Shown: positions 54,501 to 64,000 of the stretch, piece after piece
How the letters are laid out: each line of letters opens with the position of its first letter
Numbering within the stretch: the stretch's first letter is position 1
Source of the DNA: Torymus aiolomorphi
Taxonomy: Eukaryota; Arthropoda; Insecta; Hymenoptera; Torymidae
Assembly: GCA_036365515.1 (NCBI GenBank)
Contig: CM070874.1
Location: forward strand, 92,152,342 to 92,216,341
Reading direction: 5' to 3'
Length of the DNA: 64,000 nucleotides
Position numbers and translations under genes: made by a program
The notes under the pieces: generated by a model
What the model was told of the DNA's origin: nothing
What the model saw: the letters and a program-made list of their open reading frames with translations, nothing else
Databases searched by the model: none

Positions 54501-55305
54501 GCCGTGTATGCACGTGTGTAGGATCGCTATCCCTTGCCGTGGGCTGGGCCTCCACCGTAATGATGACCAGAGCAGATACTGCGGGCCAACGGGGGGATTT
54601 TAGAATAATTCATGTGTCGGGGTTATGCGCGTGCCGCCCGGGAACTTCCTCATTATGTGTATAGGTATATATACCATAGAGCAGACAATTGGCCAAGGAG
54701 GAAACGGAAAACTGCATCGATGGTAATCGCTGGACTTTTTTAATTAATTAGCGTCGGGGCCTTTTTTCTCCTGGTTTTGGACGGAAAAAAGTCGATCGCG
54801 TTTCTTGCTAGAAGCATAATTTCATCTAGATAACCGGCTTATTAGCGTGGACGTGCGCCGCTCGCGCCGGTGCTTATGAAATGCGCGCGCATAAAAACAC
54901 GTAATTTTCTCTTGCCGTCGCGGCGTTATCACCGTAATCGAAGTTTCCGTTAGTGCAATATTATATTGCGATACCTCGAGACACATGTCTAACGGAACGG
55001 GGACTTTCGAATTGTCGCAGAATTAAGCCGTAAACGACGTTAAAGTGTATAGGAAATAGTCTAGTTTTTCAAGCAAGTGTCGGTATAAATTTGCATTATG
55101 CTGATAACTGTACCAAGTGGCTTTTGGTCACAAATGTTGATAAATAGATTTATGAAAAAAATATTAATTGAAGTAGGAATTTTACACGAGTTAAATCAAA
55201 ATAACAGTATAATTTTTTGTATTATTAATTAAACCAGTATATAAATTACTATGGACTTGACATTATTTTATTGCGCTCACGAAGTTTCTACTGCTCCAAA
55301 AATAA
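48595..55305. other. Non-coding: CpG-rich blocks, purine tract, short (TA)n
   Basis: CpG-rich blocks lie at about 48600-48850, 49520-49830, 50210-50520, 51490-52150, 52800-53040 and 54130-54960. A purine-rich GAGAGG tract is near 48830-48890. (TA)n is at about 49948-49965 and (GGC)n near 51678-51693. AT-rich DNA lies between. Nothing recognisable as a gene. Confidence 0.4.
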
Positions 55306-55809
55306 TAGGGGAGACTGGGGTAAAACCGTATACTGGGGCAAAACCGGAATTCTCAATTTCTCGGTTACTATTAGTGCAATCTATATAATAGCTATGGCAT
55401 CTCTTTGAGAATTTTCATATTATTATTTTGTATACGATCGGCATGTCAAAAATCGCTTCATGTTGACTTTAGAAGAGGTCAAAGATTTCTTAGCTCGCGA
55501 GACCGTGTTCATCGTAACCGTCGTAGTGCGTATAAACTTCCTGTAAGCAAGATATTCATTCAGTACGTACATAACCTTATTATTTATGTTATAATAAATA
55601 AGTAGGAGCAATTCCATTTTTCAATTTTACTTTTAATTGCAAATGAATAATTACTTTTATTCCCATCTCTACTATAATGGCCATTTTATAGCCTGAAACG
55701 CAGGGCAAAAGTGGCGTCTGATTCCCGCATTATACGGGAATATAGTAAATTAGCGGGAATAAAATAACATAGTCTGATTTTTTACGTTTATGGTGAATTA
55801 GGTTAAAAC

Positions 55810-56306
55810 TACCCGCGCAGAAAAATGAAGACTGGCCAATATATTGCTCGGAATGTGGGGCAATATATGGGATATGTCACTTCCCATACATGGCCAAAAT
55901 TTTTCCATGTTGCGCTCCGTGCCTTTTTCCCATAGTTGGGATGACCTATAGCCCATGTATTGGGCAAGTGTTGCTTTCAGTTACTCGTTAACAACAAATT
56001 TTGTAAATATATATACAAGCGAAGCACTGGTCCCGCCCGTCCATCCTTGTGTCTCATACTTCCTTATATACCCGCACGCTTCCTATTTATCCATGTATTA
56101 CGCCATCAGTGCGCCGCCTAGTGGCGGCTTCGGAACTACATTATACATATAGAACTGTAGAAGTCCCCAAAAGTTTCCCCATATATGGGAAAAGGCACGG
56201 AGCGCAACATGGAGAAATTTTGGCCATGTATAGAAAGTGACATATCCCATATATTGCCCACATTGCGAGCAATATATTGGCCAGTTTTCATTATTTCGCG
56301 CAGGTA
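55810..56306. repeat. Fold-back element nested in TA element copy 3
   Basis: The ends TACCCGCGCAGAAAAATGAA and (reverse) TACCTGCGCGAAATAATGAA are inverted. Arms of about 130 bp pair nearly perfectly, including CAATATATGGGATATGTCAC and GGCACGGAGCGCAACATGG. The loop spans about 55950-56160. No clear target duplication found. Confidence 0.8.
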
Positions 56307-56374
56307 ACAAAATTATATGACACATAAATACAAAATCACTTTTCAAATCTAGGAAGTAGCGGCGATGGGAATAA

Positions 56375-56511
56375 AGTACTACATGTAACACGGCACTAAA
56401 GTCGATCATTCCCTTGGGTGATCAATGCCCTCGCTTGGCTACGCTCGCTCAGGCAGTGAACTCACCCGCGATGATAATCTGCGACTTTAGTCCCTTGTTA
56501 CATAATGTACT
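56375..56511. repeat. Short fold-back element (MITE-like), copy 2
   Basis: ATGTAACACGGCACTAAAGTCG at the left pairs with CGACTTTAGTCCCTTGTTACAT at the right. The right edge AATGTACTATT is shared with the fold-back at 21-133. Confidence 0.65.
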
Positions 56512-57073
56512 ATTTTTTTCAAACTTTGGGGTAAACAGGATAGCTTATATTCTCTTTTCTTTTAATGTAATGATAAAATAAACTAATAATAGACATTTAG
56601 TGCGCTGTCCATAATACATTATAGACATAAAATTTATTTGTTCTTTGGTACAGAAATACGTAAATATATTAGAAAGTCTTCTCGGTAAAGCTGGTCAGAA
56701 AAAAATATGGCTTCAGCGATTTTTTATAAAAAAACGTTAATTTATAATTATTAATAAAAAATGTCTTCATTAAACAACGTGTTTACATCTTTGTATTATT
56801 TCTAGAATATCGAATATTGCTTAAAATTCATTTTGGAGAGAATATTGAAAGTATCTGGCTTTACCCAGACAATTTCTTTAAGGGGTAAATAGGATACTTC
56901 TGTCAATTTCTAATAACATTTTTTCCAAATATTTTTTTGGCTAACCAAGTCGATTTTCATTTACCTGAATGTAAACTAAAAACAATCCTAGTGTTAAATA
57001 TTGTTATAATTTTGTTATCTATTTTTAATAAACAATTTCCAAAAAGTATCCAGTTTTACCCCAGTCTCCCCTA

Positions 57074-60000
57074 AGCATATATGTTAAATAATTCTAAATT
57101 ATATCCATGGTATATCATTTGTTTTTATCATTTTATTAAACTCAGAACTTTGCACTTAAGAAGGAAACTTTAAAATCAAGAAAATGTACAACTTTCTACT
57201 ACTTATTAACCTTCATTTTACCCTATCACTTTCCTACACAATTATCAGCCACGATTTATTAGCGCGATATTTCCAGGCGAAAAAGTTGGCCTTCAATACG
57301 GCCCTTATGACGGCCGCGACAGAGGGGCGCGAAATTACGGTCGCTTAGAAAAGACGAGAGCCAGCGCGAGCCAGCGAGCGATATAGAGCCAGACGTAAGT
57401 ACAGAAGGAGAAAGGACACGCGCGTGCGCGAGCGAGCGGCGGATTTAATTAGCCGTGATTGCGGTCTCTGCGCCCGACGTTGATTCTAATGGGCAACCGC
57501 GTCGAGAGAGGGAGAGTGAACGCGGTCTCGATTTTTCCGCTCTCCTTATTCCACATCAGCGAAGATACACGAGAAGATCGAACGAACGAGAGTGGGCATA
57601 TGAGGAGAATTGGCGCTAAACGCGGGGAAAAATATAGTGCGTTAACTAATTGCAAACGGCGCGAGTGAGTGCTAAATCCTCGGTAATTTAGAAAGTCGTG
57701 TGATGTCTAATTGCGCGCCGGTATAATCATCGCTTCGGTAGCCTGTTACCTGTGCGCTGCGTGCGTCTATATCTGTGAGCGTGTTTTTTTGGCTGTTATT
57801 AAAGGAATTTCGTAATAGTCGGTGCGCTTTATACTTTTACTTTCGTACGGTCAGATCTAGTGAGTATTTCGAATGAAGAAATTATAACCCCATAAATTAT
57901 TGTATGATTTATATTTGGGTTCGGTAATGATGATGAGGCAATTTGTAGAATTGATTTAATAAACAATGACTGGACTTTAATGCAAGTAAAAATTAAAATT
58001 TAGACGAGAAGAGATTGTGAAGTTCCGGTTCGCCTTATTTCTCGTTTAATCCTTTGCTTTGACATACTTCAAAGATTTGAGTAATAAAATTGACATAAAC
58101 TAGCTTATTAAAGCATTATAGCCGAGCTCTAATACAAACAACTCATTCGCGCAAAACCCATTCTCTTTCCCCCGAGCCGCTTGCAATGAAACAGCATTAT
58201 TTTCAATAAATTGATAGGAGATATGGAAATCGCTCGGCGTTTACCAACTTTTTCGACGAAGCCGAGGTTCAACTTAAGCGGCCATTCTCGCTGTAATCAC
58301 GTCGTTGTCTATGCCAAAGTGCCACACGAAGTTCGTTTCTTATACGCGACGGCCCGTCTCTTTCGGTCTTAAAAGTCGGCGCGAGCGATTAGAAACTTTA
58401 TTCTCCGCGACGGCGCTGGTCTTTATCTCGCATTCTTACTTTTTTTCGCGAAGCGATTATGAAAATTTGCTAGGGTGAAGGCAGAGGAACTTTTATCGTT
58501 GTACGAGGTTCGTTTGTGTAAAAACGGAATTTTATTCGAGCGTCGCGAGGATAAAGAAATTTTTCTAATTAATGATATTGACTTAAATAATTGTATTATT
58601 ATACTAAAGTGCATAAGTAGTGGGTGTTTAGAATATTTGGGACAGGTAAATGATACGAAATTTCGGAGATTGGGAAATCGCATTTGTGTATGCTATTATG
58701 CTTGTGATTATAGTAATTTTGTTTTCTCGGCGTTTTAGTATTAAAGTGTCCCTTTTATTCTAAATTGCTTAAAACGTTTATTTGTGAACAATTTAAGAAT
58801 GCTTAGTAAAATGGTGATTAAATAATCTCGAAATAAGTGTATAGTATAATTATCAGAAACTTCTGATAGCCAGTTATAAGTCAGGAGTCTCTTATTATTT
58901 AATTATTCTTATAAATAAAGTAAATGCTATTAAATTATTATTTCATATAAATTATCAGTGCAGATCAATATTAATATTAATATCACGATTAAATATTTAA
59001 AGTATATGGGTGATTATTTCATAAAATATTTAAAAAATCTGACCGAACACAGACAGTTTCCATTAACATAGTCTGCTGCAGTACTTAAAATTCTCGAAAA
59101 TCATTCACACATCGGACTCCTGTAACTATCGGCACTGCCTTTCCCGTATCCACTAAAGTTTCCCAAACACGCGCGCGCTTCACAAGCGCCACCACTAACC
59201 GCCACCTCGGCCCTCTTTCCACCCGTCCCGCATTTAAGGAAGACAAATCGCCCGACAAACACATAAATCCCACAGCGCGCGAGTTTCATAATATCGACTC
59301 TTGCGCGTGTCAATTCCTCGGCGTGACGCAACAACTGTACGTACAACAACACACACACACACACACGCGCGCACACACATCGTGCACGTACGGCAAAACA
59401 CACGTGAGAAAGCTTTTGTCCCGATGCGGGTGCATCGCTCGCGCGAATTATCCTACGTCCGCTGCGCGCCGGCTTTCACTTTTCCGCGTTGGCTCGCGGC
59501 GGCTCGCCGCGTACTGACATAATGGGAATGTCGTGTACGAGCGCCGGTAATTGCCGCACGGCGACGACGACGACAACTGCGACGACTCCCCCACGCCGTG
59601 TGTATATAGTATACATAGGTACGTCGTAAATTCGAGTTTCGCGGAAGTGCATGCACGTGCGAGGTGTGTGCGTGCAGTAAGGAGAGCTGTATACCTGCAG
59701 GTATAGGAGTAATGTGTATTAATGCGGCTCTCTGTGTGGATACATATGCAGGGGAAGATTTGTTGTGGTATCAGTTATCGGCTCGAACGGCATGGAATTT
59801 TATAGGAATGAGGGGGGCGGGGCGGTGCATTGGGGGTAAAGTGGGTTAATTAAGTTCATGCTGCGTTATTCAAAAGTACTTTAGTTGTTGATTCTTGAGA
59901 GGAATATTCAAACTTGCATTCTCGCAGAACTCTGCTGATAAGCGATGCAATAAAACTGTTTTTAGCTACCCAACTTTGACGAACCTGCTTATATTATCTC

Positions 60001-63000
60001 ATAATATATAATAACCAATGATTGTTACGCAAAATGGTAACATGCTCTGCAATGCTATCTAAATATAGCCTTAATAACGACTTCGAACGGCGCGAAGAGC
60101 ACAAAGTCCGCACAGCGGTAGCACGCGGCTCAATCGACAGCTCTTCAACGTCTTCCTTTGTGCCCCGTGGCGACATCGCGTCTAAAGCTACCGGTGTGGG
60201 CGTTGTTTTCACGATAAAATGCTCGCGTTGTCCGTGCACTCGGTCACAAAGGCCTACTATAGCGTGTACCACATAATGTGCGCTCTTCTCCGCGCGGCCG
60301 GGAAAAATTAACGCGCACGGCGGAGTGTGCTAATTCCGTTATTTACCTTGAAAGTTCAACACAAAGCTCGCGTCGTCGTGAATATAGGTAAGGCAACAAA
60401 AAAACTTATACGCGCGTTTCTCAAACGAATCAGACATACGAACGCGAATTCCGAAATATAATTCATTTTTATCATCCTCGCAGTTGGCAATAAATACGCG
60501 ACAGAGCGGTGTGTAGCCTCTGGGCTAGAGGAGAACATTCATGGCCGCGTGTGCGCGTTATGGGCGAGGGAGAGGAAGGAGAAACGAACGATTGTGCTTC
60601 GGGTGCTTGAACTTTTTGCGCTCTCAGCCTATACGCGTTTACGGCTCCACGTTCGACGGGAGAGATAAGATTGCCGGTCAATTTGCGAATTTCTTTGGCC
60701 GCGTTTAGAGGAGGACCGGCTGTGTAATTAACCGTCGGCGATGGCTTTGTTTTCGGGAGCGAGAAACGTTTGCTTCCATTTCGTTGTGTTTTTTTACGGG
60801 TTTTTCGGAAAGTAAATTATAGATAGTGTGTAGCTCCGTTTTTAGAAGTAATGGGTTTTATTTGATTTCAAAGACATTATTATTATTGGAGCATTATTTT
60901 TATACTTTTATTTATTATATACAAACTAATTACGTTCTTCCCAAATTTATAGTAAAAACAACAAGACCGAAAATAGCTGCGCTTTATAACCAATCAATAC
61001 CGCACTGAAGCGGTTCGGTGAAAAGTAGTTGAATTATCCTCGGGCGCAGATAACGTGTGTATTAACCTTCTCCGAAATACTCGCCTAATTCAATTTGACA
61101 CGGTGCCAAGAAATCGGCCCCAATGAGCGTGACGGGCGCTCCGCGGAGGCTTTAAACCCCGCGCCGATTAGGTACACTTTCACGGCGCTATCACCACGAG
61201 AGAGAAAGAGAGAGAAAAAGCCCTGAAATTCCACGTCAATTACGCGATTATAACACCCACACGTGGATCCCCCGCGCCTGAATCATCGCCCGATTTCCGC
61301 GAACAGAAGCGTTGCTCGCGTGCCAAGCCGGAATAACGCGTATATTCTTTCGCGATTAGCTGATTAGAGGCGCCGCTCGCGGAATCTATTATCGCGGGGA
61401 ACGAAATCTCGTCTAAAAGGCAAAACCGCGGAATGTATAGAAGGGGGAAAGCAAATAGAGCCTTTGTACGCGCGGCTATGCTTTAATGAATGAACTACCA
61501 CTACCGCCGTGTCTTGTATATATATATAGACACGTCTGCGTCATCGTCGTCGTCGTCATCGCGTGACCCGCATGGAAAAGTAAGTATATCGCTTCTCTCG
61601 CTCCCTCTCCTCTCTCTCTCCGCTTCCCTGGTTTTCTCGTTTAGCGAAGGATCGAGTCGGTTCACGTTTCCGCGCTCGCTCTCGCGCTCGGAGGTTGCTT
61701 CTCTCATTATAAAGTTCGCATTAATTCCGCTATTTATCGAATATTCGGAAAATTACAATTTCCGAATACCTTTGATAAGGTCGAGCTATCCGGCGAGTGA
61801 GGTGCATGAATTGAAGGTCTGCGCGCACACTCCCTCGCGCGAGGACGGAATTTCGATCGAACGAAGCCGCCAGGATTGTTGGAATATGTAAACAGCGCGT
61901 TTTTTACATAGTTTTGCAGTTCGTTGTGGTCGAAGGGTGTTCGATAAGGTAGAAAAATGGCGATTTCTTTCAATGATCCGGTGAACGTGATTATTGGAGT
62001 ATCGAAACACTTGAAATTACAGTGAATAAATCGTGTAATTGAAATACTTGATGAATATACTTGATGAATGTGCGCAATGATTATAGCATCTCTGAGGTTA
62101 TTTCTAAATTTGAACGAATTCATTTTTTTATATTTCAAGGTAATTGGACATTTATTGTCGTTTATCCGGTTAACGAAGAACTATCCTCATTTGAAGTATA
62201 TGAGTATGATTTGTCGTTGTGTGTAAATTGCACTGGGTTTAAACTTACGTTTCGAGAAAGAAAGAAACAGTCTACATGACTCACCTGTAACATAAGAAAA
62301 TAATAATAATCAATTATTGAAAAATACGAATATATAAATTGATGTGAACCTTTGTATCAGTCTTAATCATAAAAGCATATTTACGTCTGCGCAGCTATAC
62401 CTAAAAATTTAATCGAAGTCTCGAAAGTCCCGGAGCCCATCCAACTGTCTCCAATCACGACTCTCCCACAGATAACGAACTCGCACGACCACGAAAATTC
62501 GCCACCTCACTTAACTGGGGCTTAGCCACTTTCGCCTCTCCAGCGCGCGTTAAAAAAAGAAAAGAAAAAAACGAACAAATGTCGAAAACCTCCTCTCATC
62601 TCCCGCATTCCTCTTGCGCAGCACCTAATTTCAGCTTTTGCCCTTTGACGCGGTCGCACCCTTTGCGAGTGCGCGCGCGTCTCGAATATCGATCGCGAGT
62701 GCGCGCCCGCGTAAAAGTGCAAACGAGTCGCAGGTAATCGAGACACACCGCCGCTCGATCCAATTACTCGCGCCCCCGTAACTCATCGACTCGACCTTAG
62801 TAATCGGATCCCAGCCTGCCCCTCCTCGCATAGTTTGATATGGATAAAATGTGCCGGCGTTTGAATTTCACGCGGTTTCGTAACGTCTTGTAGCTTGAGG
62901 TATTATGGAGAGTACTGTCGGCGCGTGGCGATGTAGATGTCACGATCGCAAAGGTTACGAGGGCAACTGCTTTTTTGGGGGAGGTTTGAAGGATTCAAGA

Positions 63001-63474
63001 AGTTTCTGACAAGTCAAATATATTGCTGAAGAGGATTCTAAAGAAGTTTCCCATTCTAAAAACGTTTCTTTTTATCAATATTACTGTAGCACCTCTATTG
63101 CATTGCCATATGCAATAGATCATTATAAATAATGTTATTTTAATTTTAAAATTTGTTGTCATCAAGTCAAAATAATATTTACTTTTGATTTACATAAAAG
63201 AGTAATTTTTTAAAGGTATGATAAGGCGACAGTTAAATGAAATTTATATTAAAAAAACGAGGCGATGGCATTTTAGGGTCACGGTGAGAACTTAGTCACT
63301 TTACTACTTTAATAAATATTCTGATCAAAAATATAAACACATTTTGGAATCTCAGGTGATTTACACAAATTTAAAATCGGAACATGTATACTTCTAGGAA
63401 ATAAGCTAAAATCTCAGTAAGTTTTTCGATATTTAAATTTAGTATTTAAATTCAGAACATCAATGTCCGGCTAA
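57074..63474. other. Non-coding: CpG-rich and AT-rich blocks with small repeats
   Basis: CpG-rich blocks lie at about 57290-57760, 58250-58440, 59140-59660, 60060-60760, 61080-61480 and 62430-62830. (AC)n lies at 59348-59366. A hairpin GTGTCT...AGACAC with a TA-rich loop is near 61509-61533 and (CGT)n near 61536-61559. Open frames are short and paired on opposite strands. No gene supported. Confidence 0.4.
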
Positions 63475-63511
63475 AACACACACACATACACTCATACACA
63501 CACACACGCGC

Positions 63512-63602
<91 letters not shown>
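63475..63602. repeat. Compound (AC)n-(GCAC)n-(AC)n-(TA)n microsatellite
   Basis: A continuous 128-bp tract with three sub-repeats in succession: AC-rich, then a GCAC/CGCA tetranucleotide run, then pure AC and finally TA. Confidence 0.95.
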
Positions 63603-64000
63603 AATGTAACATTTGTATTGAAGTAGAATAATCAGTTGCTTTGGAATTTTCGAAACCGTGCTCTACAATTTACACTTTCGATTTGAAGAGTGAAATCAAC
63701 GTTTTGCTCGCTCGTGATTGACCGCGAAAATTTATGACCAGATCGTAAACTAAATTTCTAGAATTTTAACATTTTACTTTCTTATACTTCTGAGTGCTCA
63801 TGCTAATTTACAAAATTGTTCAGCGCTATATGTAATTATGTACTGGACAGAGAGGTATTTTAAAATTTTAAACGTTAATGACGGTAATTGTTGTATAACA
63901 GTAAAAACTCCTTTGCTAATAATACGAAAACCTATTAAAAAATTTTTACTTTTAATTTTTTGCATTTTTCTTTCTTTCAATTAGAAAATGTGAAATGAAC
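63603..64000. other. AT-rich non-coding DNA to window end
   Basis: No feature recognised. Confidence 0.4.

Larger units (their letters stand above)
55306..57073. mobile_element. TA-flanked element with G-rich TIRs, copy 3 (with nested insertions)
   Basis: It begins TA-GGGGAGACTGGGGTAAAAC and ends TTTTACCCCAGTCTCCCC-TA. The TIR GGGGAGACTGGGGTAAAA is perfect over 18 bp, with TA duplication. It is longer than the other two copies partly because two fold-backs (55810-56306, 56375-56511) lie inside. Internal GGGGTAAA words recur (near 56528 and 56881). No transposase frame seen. Confidence 0.85.

Noticed and set aside
58475..58738. 87-codon plus frame and 86-codon minus frame
   Set aside because: Mutually overlapping, no domain, no splice support.

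Overview
The window is eukaryotic nuclear DNA, most likely from an insect. A hymenopteran such as a chalcidoid parasitoid wasp is my best guess, from the overall texture only. The support is: short spliced exons with GT/AG junctions, sharp alternation of CpG-rich blocks with AT-rich DNA, many dinucleotide microsatellites, an intron-bearing hAT transposon, and numerous fold-back (MITE-like) elements. No rRNA gene, CRISPR array or bacterial operon is visible. Most long open frames are artefacts of low-complexity DNA such as (GA)n, (TG)n and CG-rich stretches.

Real genes are confined to about 6-18 kb and lie on the minus strand. Four small exons (16983-16882, 15087-14936, 12631-12558, 12474-12403) join in consistent phase and encode part of a PDZ-domain protein, with a basic and Thr-rich segment after the domain. 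Its 3' end is not identified. Downstream on the same strand is a 371-codon single-exon frame (7175-6060). It has a canonical RVxF-type PP1 docking motif, a PKQ repeat and a poly-Gln run, and could be a separate gene or the large last exon of the PDZ gene. Upstream of the PDZ start is a 43-codon ORF for a one-pass membrane microprotein, with a poly(A) signal overlapping its stop. This last call is a candidate, not a certainty.

The rest is mobile and repetitive DNA. A complete but inactivated hAT transposon (25687-29691) has TIRs and a perfect 8-bp target duplication GTTTTGCC; its transposase carries two in-frame stops and a frameshift. Three elements (21931-22972, 24353-25220, 55306-57073) share TA duplications and G-rich TIRs. 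Two elements (8760-9300, 23495-24347) share TTAA ends and the TIR GGACGTTCTCCGA. Several fold-backs occur: 21-133, 22512-22633, 29699-30074, 30785-31951, 33388-33999, 38718-38955 (carrying a tRNA-like sequence), 55810-56306 and 56375-56511. Two copies of a dispersed repeat (about 30570-33250 and 36860-38300) contain degenerate ~300-bp internal tandem units. In the first copy, a 1.17-kb fold-back has landed inside its (TG)n tract. Nesting is common, so relative insertion order can be read in places.

From about 39 kb to 64 kb I find no convincing gene. It alternates CpG-rich blocks, AT-rich DNA and microsatellites, including an exceptionally long pure (GA)n tract at 41857-42090.
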